From an uncultured Caulobacteraceae bacterium (GTDB lineage: Bacteria > Pseudomonadota > Alphaproteobacteria > Caulobacterales > Caulobacteraceae), in NCBI GenBank assembly GCA_937952995.1, contig CALFYB010000156.1:1-7804 (forward strand): a stretch of 7,804 bases of DNA, written 5' to 3'. Position numbers and translations under genes: made by a program. Each line of letters starts with the position of its first letter. Position 1 is the first letter of the stretch. Positions 1 through 6,229 of this stretch are shown here, piece after piece. Under the pieces are notes generated by a model. That model was given only the letters and a program-made list of their open reading frames with translations, did not search any database and was not told where the DNA came from.

Positions 1-627
1 GCCGTCTTGAATGAGCGCTCGCTCGGCCTCATTCACCCCTGGATGTTCTGCGGGCGTGTCTCGGTAGTAGAAATACCAGACCAGAGACCAGACCACGCCA
101 ATGACCGAAAAGATCAAAAACGGCGCGCGCCAGCCATAGCTTAGGATCAAGCCGACGACGATCAGAGGAGTCATAGCACCGCCGAGGCGTGCACCTGCGT
201 GGGTCAGGCCTTGGGCGAATCCTCGCTCAGACGGCAACATCCAGCGCGAGAGTGACCGTGTCGCGTTTGGAAAGGCTCCTGCCTCCCCCGCACCGAAGAG
301 GAAACGCGTGACCGCCATCGATGGCGCTGACCAGACCATGGCCGTGGCCGCCGTGAAGACTGACCACCAAACGACAATACCAGCCAAGGTCCGACGCGGA
401 CCAAACCGGTCCCCAAGCCAACCACCCGGTATTTGGAAAATCGCATAGGCCCACTGGAACAGACCCAAGATCCAGCCCATCGTGATCAGAGAAAAGCCAA
501 ATTCCTTCTGAATCGCCGGTGCAGCCGAGGAAATAATGCCCCGATCCATGTAGGTGATGAGGTAAACGAGTACGGTAAGGCCGAGCACGACATAGCGCAC
601 GCGCGTGGGCTTCTGGCTCACCGTCAT
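1..627 (-). CDS. MFS transporter, ACS (sugar-acid/anion symporter) family, N-terminal part
   Basis: This is the N-terminal 209 residues of a major facilitator superfamily permease; the reading frame is open to the left edge, so the C-terminal half lies outside. It resembles hexuronate, galactonate and glucarate symporters of the ACS family, which import organic anions with protons across the inner membrane. Visible features are a first helix at about residues 11-27 ending in the family-typical YMDRG (27-31), a second helix around 50-69, and the MFS loop motif GWLGDRFGPRR (69-79). FGAGEAGAFPN (111-121) lies in the fourth helix region, and hydrophobic helices follow at about 150-165 and 168-187. 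The chosen start is ATG at 627; an in-frame GTG at 642 would add five residues and cannot be excluded. The gene is divergent from the xylX-like gene, which suggests it imports a sugar acid such as xylonate or arabinonate. The family call is firm; the substrate is inferred from context. Confidence 0.9.
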   Translation of the reverse strand, partial: MTVSQKPTRVRYVVLGLTVLVYLITYMDRGIISSAAPAIQKEFGFSLITMGWILGLFQWAYAIFQIPGGWLGDRFGPRRTLAGIVVWWSVFTAATAMVWSAPSMAVTRFLFGAGEAGAFPNATRSLSRWMLPSERGFAQGLTHAGARLGGAMTPLIVVGLILSYGWRAPFLIFSVIGVVWSLVWYFYYRDTPAEHPGVNEAERALIQDG

Positions 628-684
628 GGGCTCTGTGGTCACCCTATTCCCCCGTTATTATTATCTCGGCCTGTTGACCGATCT

Positions 685-692
685 TGTATACA
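685..692. promoter_or_regulatory. Candidate GntR/FCD operator, TGTATACA palindrome
   Basis: TGTATACA is a perfect self-complementary octamer; with its left neighbour it reads TTGTATACA. FCD-type GntR regulators commonly bind short palindromes of the TNGTNNNACNA type, and such a regulator is encoded about 1.4 kb downstream at 2107-2844. The palindrome sits between candidate plus-strand -35 (674-679) and -10 (695-700) boxes and overlaps the candidate minus-strand -10. That is where a repressor would block both directions. Sequence and symmetry are observed; the link to the regulator is inference. Confidence 0.45.
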
Positions 693-764
693 TGTTCTAA
701 GCCAAACGGAGCGCAACGTGAAGCGATTTTCTGACTTTGGCCCGGGCAACCAGCCTTTTTGTCT

Positions 765-804
765 ACCCGGTTTGAGCGCTTGGTTTGGCCGCTCGCGACC
801 GGGT
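765..804 (+). promoter_or_regulatory. Nested stem-loop upstream of the xylX-like gene
   Basis: The arms ACCCGGT (765-771) and ACCGGGT (798-804) are exact reverse complements. Inside them GAGCG (774-778) pairs exactly with CGCTC (790-794). This gives a 7+5 base-pair stem with a small asymmetric internal loop (TT against GCG) and an 11-base apical loop (779-789). It ends 17 bases before ATG 822. No T-run follows, so it is not a standard terminator. It could be a leader structure in the mRNA if transcription starts near 707, or paired half-sites for a DNA-binding protein. The pairing is observed; the function is unknown. Confidence 0.5.
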
Positions 805-821
805 TAAGTTTAGATCTAACA

Positions 822-1982
822 ATGGAGATGAGTGTGCAGCAACTGTTCGCAAGTGACGTCGAAGAGTCGCTGCTATTGGGCCGAATTATGAGCCCTGAAG
901 GCCCCTCACCGGTGCTCGTTCGTAAAGGGCGGCTCATCGATATATCCCAGAATGTGCCGACCGTTGCTGACCTCTTAGCGGGCCTCGAGCCGGGTGATGA
1001 GCTTCCAACAGGCAAGGATCTAGGCGCTATCGGCGATTTCGACTGGACGACGCAATGGGACGGTGGCGCGCCCTTTCTCCTGTCACCTATCGATCTGCAA
1101 TGTATCAAGGCGGCAGGTGTGACCTTTGCCGTATCGGCCCTAGAACGGGTCATTGAAGAACGGGCTCGGGGCGATGCCAGCCAAGCCAATCTGTTCCGCG
1201 ACATGATCCGTGAGCGTATCGGCGGAGAACTGCGTTCAGTCCGTCCCGGCTCCGAGGAAGCCGAACGGCTAAAGCAGTTGCTGATCAATGAGGGCCTCTG
1301 GTCGCAATATTTAGAGGTGGCCATCGGCCCGCACGCTGAACTCTTTACCAAGGCTCCCGTCCTGTCTTCCGTCGGATGGGGCGCTGATGTTGGTATTCGC
1401 TCAGACTCTCATTGGAACAATCCCGAACCAGAAATCGTCGTTGTCTGTGATCCAAAAGGCCGGATTCGTGGCGTTACACTCGGCAACGATGTGAACCTGC
1501 GTGACATTGAGGGACGCAGCGCGCTCCTATTGGGCAAGGCCAAGGACAACAACGCCTCCTGCGCACTTGGGCCATTTATTCGATTGTTCGACCAAGGCTT
1601 TAGCCTCGATCATGTTCGCCAAACGACGGTTGATCTCGAAATTGTCGGGCAGGACAATTTTAGACTCGAAGGCTCATCGACTATGAGCCTTATCAGCCGC
1701 GATCCCACTGATCTGGTGAGCCAGACCATCGGAAAGAACCACCAATATCCCGACGGGTTTGTGCTGTTCCTAGGAACCATGTTTGCCCCCGTTGAAGATC
1801 GCGACACACCCGGCGGCGGCTTTACCCACAAGATAGGTGACATTGTTCGGGTCTCCGCCCCGGGCCTCGGAACCCTCACCAATAGGGTCGTCGACTGTGA
1901 GCAGGCTGAACCTTGGACCTTTGGGGTCAGCGCCTTGATGCGCAACCTCAGCGAACGGGGCCTACTGGCGACCAAGGCCTAG
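822..1982 (+). CDS. xylX: XylX-like 2-keto-3-deoxy-pentonate dehydratase (FAH superfamily)
   Basis: A 386-residue fumarylacetoacetate-hydrolase-fold enzyme very similar, as far as I recall it, to Caulobacter crescentus XylX. That enzyme dehydrates 2-keto-3-deoxy-D-xylonate to alpha-ketoglutarate semialdehyde in the cytoplasmic Weimberg pathway. Shared stretches include AGVTFAVSALERVIEERARG (98-117), GLWSQYLEVAIGP (158-170), SHWNNPEPE (196-204), LGNDVNLRDIEGRSALLL (220-237), KAKDNNASCA (239-248) and HQYPDGFVLFLGTMFAP (307-323). Glu202 and Glu204 of NPEPE and Asp223 of GNDVN are in the expected position of the divalent-metal ligands. Start: ATG 822, ATG 828 and GTG 834 are all in frame. ATG 828 gives the N-terminal length I recall for XylX, and GTG 834 has GGAG (824-827) ideally spaced, so 822 is only the outermost plausible choice. 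The frame extends up to an ATG at 759, but that extension crosses the stem-loop and is not expected. The final enzyme of the pathway is encoded at the other end of the window. Confidence 0.9.
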   Translation: MEMSVQQLFASDVEESLLLGRIMSPEGPSPVLVRKGRLIDISQNVPTVADLLAGLEPGDELPTGKDLGAIGDFDWTTQWDGGAPFLLSPIDLQCIKAAGVTFAVSALERVIEERARGDASQANLFRDMIRERIGGELRSVRPGSEEAERLKQLLINEGLWSQYLEVAIGPHAELFTKAPVLSSVGWGADVGIRSDSHWNNPEPEIVVVCDPKGRIRGVTLGNDVNLRDIEGRSALLLGKAKDNNASCALGPFIRLFDQGFSLDHVRQTTVDLEIVGQDNFRLEGSSTMSLISRDPTDLVSQTIGKNHQYPDGFVLFLGTMFAPVEDRDTPGGGFTHKIGDIVRVSAPGLGTLTNRVVDCEQAEPWTFGVSALMRNLSERGLLATKA

Positions 1983-2106
1983 GTTGTCGAGTTGACTGGA
2001 TGTTTTGTCGGATTTGCTGTCTATTTGACGGGTAGTGGGTACGGCGATTCAAAATTGGCGCGACGCTACCCTTTAGCGAACCTAAGTTAGAGATCGGATT
2101 GAAACC
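1983..2106 (+). promoter_or_regulatory. xylX-gntR intergenic gap with an inverted repeat
   Basis: This 124-base gap has no gene. GGGTAGTG (2030-2037) pairs with CGCTACCC (2064-2071) through seven Watson-Crick pairs and one G-T wobble, across 26 bases, with GCG (2044-2046) and CGC (2059-2061) able to pair inside. TTGACG (2025-2030) could be a -35 element, but no good -10 follows. TAAGTTAGAGATC (2083-2095) resembles TAAGTTTAGATC (805-816), which lies in front of the xylX-like gene. No T-rich terminator is visible after xylX, so read-through into the regulator gene is possible. Confidence 0.3.
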
Positions 2107-2844
2107 ATGGCTGTGGCTCCAACGCCATCGGCAGGCTCTGAAATGGTCGAGACCACAGTCGAAGAGACCAAGGCCGAAGGTCGCAAGGGCTTTCGCCATA
2201 CGGACGCCGTTTCACTGCTACGGCACCTGATCGAAATTGGCGAGCTCGCTCCCGGCGAGCGCCTGAGAGAGATTGCGATTAGTCAAAGATTGGGCATGTC
2301 ACGTACCCCCGTGCGCGAAGCCTTTCGCACTCTTGCCGCTGAAGGCCTTGTCGACCTCCTGCCCAATCGCAGCGTGGTGGTGAGTGAGATTGACCGTTCG
2401 GAAATCGCAAACGTCTTTGGCGTTCTCGGTGTTCTTGAGGGCTTGGCGGCTGTTCAAGCCTGCGAACGGATGAGCGATGCAGAAATTGTCTTGCTGGGCA
2501 CCCTACAAGAAACGCTCGAGCGTTATTACGGCGCGTTCGACCGCGAGAACTACGTCAATACCAACCGCCGCATCCATGAAGTCATCGTTGAGGCGTCGCA
2601 TAATTCAGCCCTGATTGCAGCATGGCGGACCATATTGCCTCGGGCTGATCGGGCAAGAAATGCCAACAATATCAACCGAAACCGTTGGACCGAAGCGGTC
2701 TATGAGCATCGGATGATCTACACCGCCATTGCTCAACGCGACGGCGCGCGAATGGCGGACCTGATGAATGAGCACTTCCGCAACGGCCTTGCCAATGCCG
2801 AAGCAACCTCCGCAGCCGAAGCCGCTTCCTCGATAAAGCCGTAG
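2107..2844 (+). CDS. GntR-family transcriptional regulator, FCD subfamily
   Basis: A 245-residue DNA-binding regulator. The N-terminal winged helix-turn-helix spans about residues 30-95, with the subfamily hallmarks GELAPGERLRE (45-55) and LGMSRTPVREAFRTLAAEGL (62-81), then the wing PNRSVVV (86-92). The C-terminal FCD ligand-binding domain covers about 97-232 and keeps the usual metal-site pattern: Asn153 and His157 of NRRIH, His201 of YEHRM, and His223 of NEHF. Such domains bind small carboxylates, often with a metal ion, and typically release the DNA when bound. An N-terminal extension of about 28 charged residues precedes the helix-turn-helix; Met13 (2143) is an alternative start, and neither start has a strong Shine-Dalgarno sequence. 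The gene follows the xylX-like gene by 124 bases on the same strand and converges with the minus-strand operon. It is the likely local regulator, with TGTATACA at 685-692 as candidate operator. The inducer is unknown; a keto-deoxy acid or pentonate is plausible. Confidence 0.92.
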   Translation: MAVAPTPSAGSEMVETTVEETKAEGRKGFRHTDAVSLLRHLIEIGELAPGERLREIAISQRLGMSRTPVREAFRTLAAEGLVDLLPNRSVVVSEIDRSEIANVFGVLGVLEGLAAVQACERMSDAEIVLLGTLQETLERYYGAFDRENYVNTNRRIHEVIVEASHNSALIAAWRTILPRADRARNANNINRNRWTEAVYEHRMIYTAIAQRDGARMADLMNEHFRNGLANAEATSAAEAASSIKP

Positions 2845-2846
2845 GC

Positions 2847-2873
2847 GAGGGCCCGCTTAAAGGGCAGGCCCTC
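2847..2873. terminator. Convergent-gap hairpin, possible bidirectional terminator
   Basis: GAGGGCC (2847-2853) and GGCCCTC (2867-2873) form a perfect 7-base-pair GC-rich stem around a 13-base loop, in which GC (2855-2856) and GC (2864-2865) can add two pairs. It fills most of the gap between the convergent stop codons of the GntR gene (2844) and the amidohydrolase (2882-2880). Neither strand has a following T-run, so intrinsic termination would be atypical. The position is what supports the call. Confidence 0.5.
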
Positions 2874-2879
2874 AGTCCC

Positions 2880-4214
2880 CTATGGACGGACGGATGGCAC
2901 CTGATCCCCCGCGATATAGACAGCCGAGATCTGGTGGCTGTTGCGAATATTGATCAGCGGGTTGGCATCCAGCACTAACAGATCAGCCCACTTTCCAGGC
3001 GCGATGGCACCAATCTCAGTGTTACCCAGATAGGTCGCCGCATCTGTGGTCGCGGCCTTCAGAGCCTGCGCTGGGGTGAAACCCGCAGCCACCAGTTCCT
3101 CTAGTTCCCAATGATCAAAATAGCCGCCGAACCGGCCGGGAGGGCCACTGTCGGTACCAAATCCGGTTTTAACGCCGCTGTCTGACATGGCCTTAAAGCT
3201 CTTCAGAGCATTGGCGAGGAAGCGCTTATAGTCGTTGTAGTGCGGGTTTGAGCTGATGGTCTTTTGACGCTCTGCGCTTTCCAACAGGGCAAGAGCGGCA
3301 GGCGATAGGGCATGTTTAAAGAAGGGATCGTCAAGGAAGGGCGGCCGCTCACCGAAGGCGAAGATCGACGCCTCGCGGCTAAGGGTGCCCGCCATCTGCC
3401 ACACGCCATGGCTCTTCATCGCCGCCAGCAGGTCCTGATCGACCGGTTGGTCGCGAACCATATGGGCAAAGCCATCAATGCCCATGCCGACAAGACTTTT
3501 GGCATCTTCAAGATAGAACACATGAGCGATAGCCCGCAGGTGACGCTGATGGGCGGTGTCGATAATGGCTTTGCGAATATCGAGGGGCATGCGTGGCATG
3601 GTGCCCAATTCATCATCAACCCAGAACTTGATGAAGTCCGCGCCCTTGTCGGCCTGAGCATTGACCTCGGCAATGGCCTCTTGCGGCGTCCCCACCGGAT
3701 GGTTGATGCCAATAATCCCGCCATAGCCACCTCGGAAGGTCAGCCCCTGCCCTGCGGTATAGACCCGTGAGTAGGTTGGCTTGGCCGCATGTTGTTCCTT
3801 GCGAATGTCGAAGATCACATCGCGGTCCGTCCCCAAGGATTGGACCGTGGTGACGCCATAGGCTGCATATTGGCGCAGATCCTTTTCGACACTGGCGCGC
3901 GAATAGAAGGACTCGTCCTGCGTAAGGTCGCGCACCGCACCAATATGGACGTGAAGGTCGATCAGCCCGGGCAGGACATATTTGCCAGACAGATCGGTGA
4001 CAACGGCCTTCGTCGGCACTTTCAACTGTTTGACCGGGCCAACCCAAGTGATCTTGCCATTTTCAACAATCATCGCCGATGACGGCTTGGCTTTTCCAAC
4101 GGCACTGTCGATCAGGTTGAAATTCTTGAAGACCTTAACGTCAGCATGGGCCGAAAAACCTAAAAGGACTGAACTCAGAACGCCAAGGGCAACACGGGGA
4201 AGCATGTTCTTCAT
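2880..4214 (-). CDS. Exported metal-dependent amidohydrolase (imidazolonepropionase/prolidase-like)
   Basis: A 444-residue amidohydrolase-superfamily protein. Residues 1-24 form a signal peptide: a Lys/Arg n-region, the hydrophobic stretch VALGVLSSVLLGFS and an AHA cleavage site before Asp25. The enzyme should therefore act in the periplasm. A small beta-sandwich domain (about 25-80 plus the C-terminus with GAIAPGKWADLLVLDANP, 402-419) flanks the TIM barrel. Expected metal and catalytic residues are all visible: His88 and His90 (DLHVH), Lys196 (FIKFW, the likely carboxylated lysine), His231 (AIAHV), His251 (FAHM) and Asp355 (GTDSG). The closest known families are imidazolonepropionase-like amidohydrolases and Xaa-Pro dipeptidases; the substrate cannot be read from sequence, and peptide, acyl-amino acid or lactone substrates are all possible. 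Its ATG overlaps the stop of the preceding gene (ATGA, 4214-4211), with CAGGT just upstream, so translation is coupled to the dehydrogenase. It is the last gene of the operon. Confidence 0.88.
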   Translation of the reverse strand: MKNMLPRVALGVLSSVLLGFSAHADVKVFKNFNLIDSAVGKAKPSSAMIVENGKITWVGPVKQLKVPTKAVVTDLSGKYVLPGLIDLHVHIGAVRDLTQDESFYSRASVEKDLRQYAAYGVTTVQSLGTDRDVIFDIRKEQHAAKPTYSRVYTAGQGLTFRGGYGGIIGINHPVGTPQEAIAEVNAQADKGADFIKFWVDDELGTMPRMPLDIRKAIIDTAHQRHLRAIAHVFYLEDAKSLVGMGIDGFAHMVRDQPVDQDLLAAMKSHGVWQMAGTLSREASIFAFGERPPFLDDPFFKHALSPAALALLESAERQKTISSNPHYNDYKRFLANALKSFKAMSDSGVKTGFGTDSGPPGRFGGYFDHWELEELVAAGFTPAQALKAATTDAATYLGNTEIGAIAPGKWADLLVLDANPLINIRNSHQISAVYIAGDQVPSVRP

Positions 4215-5419
4215 TTTTTGACCTGCTGTAGGCTGGTGTTGATCACGCGCTGAATATCAGCGGTTTGTTGGGCAGCTTTGCCTCGAAGGACCGAGGGATC
4301 GAGTGTCTTGACGTCAGTCTGACCGGTGAGCGCCATCGCCACCATCATTTCGTGACGCATCAATTCGAGCACCTTACTGACGCCCGCGCCGCCGCGCGCC
4401 GCCAAGGCATAGGCCCAAGCGCGGCCGATCAAGACCCCGTCCGCCCCCGAGGCCATGGCCCGCAGAACATCAAGGCCAGAACGGATGCCGCTATCCATCA
4501 GGATGCTGGCGCGGCCACCAACGGCCTCGACAATTTCCGGCAAGATCTTGATCGTCGAGGAGGCACCATCCAGCTGTCGCCCGCCGTGATTGGACACGAT
4601 CAAGGTTTCCACTCCTGAATCGACGGCGGCAACCGCATCGTCGCTATCCAGAACGCCCTTGATGACGATGGAACCCTTCCAACGGTCACGAACCCAGTCC
4701 AAATCCTTCCAGGTTAAGGAGGGATCAAAGTTACGGCCGACCCAATCGGTAAACTGGGCCAAGGTGGCCCCCTCGTGCATAACCTTTGCGACATTGCCCA
4801 AGGCATGGGGCCGACCAAACAGCCCAACATCAATGGCCCATTCTGGGTGCTGGGCAATATCAACTGCGCGCGAGAGGCGGTCCAATAGGGTCTGTGAGCC
4901 TGTCAATCCGGTCCGCACATCCCGATATCTGGCACTGTGAACAATCAGGTCCACCGTCATAACCAGCGTCGTCACCCCGGCGGCTGCCGAGCGATTGAGG
5001 AAGTCCTCCATAAAGACCCGATCCCGGATCATATAGAGCTGCATACAGACAGGTGCCGTGGTCTTGGCCGCTACCTCTTCGATAGAGCAGCAAGACATGG
5101 TCGAAAGAATGAACGGCACACCGGCCTTTTCCGCAGCCCGAGCCGCCTGAACCTCGCCGCGCCGCGCATAGAGACCGGCCAAGCCAATGGGGGCCAAGGC
5201 AATCGGCATGCTGACGGGTCGGCCCAGCATCGTGGTCGACAGATCGACGCTCGATACATCGTGCATAACCCGCTGGCGAACCGAGAGGGCCTTCAAATCT
5301 TCGACATTCTGCCCGAGCGTCGTCTCCGAATAGGAGCCGCCGTCGACATATTCAAAGAGGAACTTTGGCAGGCGGCGGCGGGCCGCTAGGCGATAGTCAC
5401 TCACATCAGCGAGGCGCAT
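4211..5419 (-). CDS. lldD: FMN-dependent L-lactate dehydrogenase / (S)-2-hydroxy-acid dehydrogenase, LldD-like
   Basis: A 402-residue single-domain FMN enzyme, colinear with E. coli LldD as I recall it. It should oxidise L-lactate or a related (S)-2-hydroxy acid to the 2-keto acid and pass electrons to the quinone pool. Visible residues: the N-terminal DYRLAARRRLPKFLFEYVDGG (8-28) with Tyr24, the FMN segment LAPIGL (75-80), Tyr129 (QLY), Asp157 (TVD), Arg164 and Arg166 (ARYRD), Lys254 (VIKG), the catalytic pair His278 and Arg281 in SNHGGRQLDG (276-285), DSGIRSG (309-315) and GRA (332-334). The TVD motif is followed by LIVHS where E. coli LldD has MPTPG, which may alter the active-site loop. 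ATG 5419 has GGGAG 10 bases upstream. The gene lies 31 bases after the crotonase gene and overlaps the amidohydrolase by four bases. The symbol is by similarity; the context of sugar-acid genes allows another hydroxy acid, such as glycolate or a deoxy-aldonate. Confidence 0.88.
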   Translation of the reverse strand: MRLADVSDYRLAARRRLPKFLFEYVDGGSYSETTLGQNVEDLKALSVRQRVMHDVSSVDLSTTMLGRPVSMPIALAPIGLAGLYARRGEVQAARAAEKAGVPFILSTMSCCSIEEVAAKTTAPVCMQLYMIRDRVFMEDFLNRSAAAGVTTLVMTVDLIVHSARYRDVRTGLTGSQTLLDRLSRAVDIAQHPEWAIDVGLFGRPHALGNVAKVMHEGATLAQFTDWVGRNFDPSLTWKDLDWVRDRWKGSIVIKGVLDSDDAVAAVDSGVETLIVSNHGGRQLDGASSTIKILPEIVEAVGGRASILMDSGIRSGLDVLRAMASGADGVLIGRAWAYALAARGGAGVSKVLELMRHEMMVAMALTGQTDVKTLDPSVLRGKAAQQTADIQRVINTSLQQVKK

Positions 5420-5450
5420 GGCTCATCGTCTCCCAAAGATAAAGGTCACG

Positions 5451-6227
5451 TCACTCACCGGTCCAAACTCGCGGTTCCTTATTGAGGAACTTGCGAACCC
5501 CAGAGCGGAAATCTGCGCTGCCATAGACCATACGGGTCAAGTCGTCGGTGTTTGGCAAATTGGCATAGACGGTCCGCCAAAGGGCCGTCTTGCTGACCTG
5601 ACTGGTCAAAGGGGCATTTTCCGCCGCCTTCAAACACAGTTCGTCCAACGCCGCTTCAAAGCCTTCGGGCTCGACCACCTTGGTCAGAACACCGAGTGAT
5701 AGCAACTCATCGGCGGTCAACATCTCGCCCAGCAACAGAACCCGTTTGGCCTGAGCGATACCCAGATGAGCGGCCATGCGGGCATAGCCCTTGGCCGAAA
5801 GGCAATTGCCAATCGAGCGGCCAATCGGCGATCCGAATTTAGAGCGCGGGGTCGCGATGCGAAGGTCACAGGCGCAGGACAGCGCCAGTCCGCCGCCAAC
5901 CGCCCAGCCTTCTACCGCTGCGATGGTGATCATCGGCAAGGATTCGACCAGACCCACATAGCTGTCCATCTCGGCCTCATAGTCGACGCCGCGATCCCCA
6001 TCTTCAAAGGTCAGAAAGTCGTCAATTTCGGTCCCGGCCACAAAGGCCTTGCCCCCTGCCCCGCGCAACACCACGACACGCAAGGTCCTGTCCGTCGCAA
6101 TCTCTTGGCAAATCGCCCCAAGCTGACGCCACATGCCAAACGACAAGGCGTTGAGAGACGCCTGATTGTCGAACAGTATCTGACCGACTGCGCCCTTACG
6201 GCTAAAATGGACCTGACCTGATGACAT
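5451..6227 (-). CDS. Crotonase-fold (enoyl-CoA hydratase/isomerase family) protein without the hydratase glutamates
   Basis: A 258-residue crotonase-superfamily protein of normal length. The CoA-thioester oxyanion hole is intact: KAFVAGTEIDDF (60-71) and EGWAVGGGLALSCACDLRIA (106-125). The typical C-terminal trimerisation region ends in FLNKEPRVWTG (247-257). The two glutamates that activate water in rat enoyl-CoA hydratase (Glu144 and Glu164) align with Ala115 and Ile135 here; the second site lies in FGSPIGRSIGNCLS (131-144). It therefore probably does not catalyse classical hydration, and may be an isomerase, hydrolase, decarboxylase or lyase acting on an acyl-CoA. ATG 6227 is two bases after the stop of the aldehyde dehydrogenase gene, with AGGA six bases upstream inside that gene, so it is clearly part of the operon. 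A CoA-thioester enzyme has no place in the classical pentose oxidation route. Fold is certain, reaction unknown. Confidence 0.88.
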   Translation of the reverse strand: MSSGQVHFSRKGAVGQILFDNQASLNALSFGMWRQLGAICQEIATDRTLRVVVLRGAGGKAFVAGTEIDDFLTFEDGDRGVDYEAEMDSYVGLVESLPMITIAAVEGWAVGGGLALSCACDLRIATPRSKFGSPIGRSIGNCLSAKGYARMAAHLGIAQAKRVLLLGEMLTADELLSLGVLTKVVEPEGFEAALDELCLKAAENAPLTSQVSKTALWRTVYANLPNTDDLTRMVYGSADFRSGVRKFLNKEPRVWTGE

Positions 6228-6229
6228 GG

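Larger units (their letters stand above)
628..821. promoter_or_regulatory. Divergent intergenic regulatory region (MFS / xylX-like)
   Basis: These 194 bases separate two divergently transcribed genes and contain no convincing gene. They hold an 8-base perfect palindrome at 685-692, a nested stem-loop at 765-804, and a 10-base perfect palindrome TTAGATCTAA at 810-819, two bases before the first ATG of the plus-strand gene. A possible plus-strand promoter is TTGACC (674-679) and TTCTAA (695-700), with a 15-base spacer. A possible minus-strand promoter reads TTGCGC (716-711) and TGTATA (692-687), with an 18-base spacer. Both would be overlapped or spanned by the 685-692 palindrome. The promoter boxes are by eye and weak; the role as a shared control region is inferred from the divergent arrangement. 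Confidence 0.6.

Noticed and set aside
204..454. Two short minus-strand frames inside the transporter region
   Set aside because: They are out of frame with the clear MFS coding sequence on the same strand.
759..821. An extended start for the xylX-like protein at ATG 759, adding 21 residues
   Set aside because: The extension has no counterpart in the XylX N-terminus as I recall it, has no ribosome binding site, and would run through the stem-loop at 765-804.
644..1351. A 235-codon open frame on the minus strand opposite the xylX-like gene
   Set aside because: It is antisense to a strongly conserved enzyme, is rich in Arg and Ser as expected of a shadow frame, and matches no family I know.
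2847..2873. A standard Rho-independent terminator
   Set aside because: The stem is good, but neither strand has a T-run after it, so it is kept only as a possible atypical bidirectional terminator.
5766..6221. Plus-strand open frame of 151 codons opposite the crotonase gene (similar ones at 3312-3770 and 4937-5389)
   Set aside because: All are antisense to well-supported conserved genes, have compositions typical of reverse-frame shadows and show no recognisable domain.
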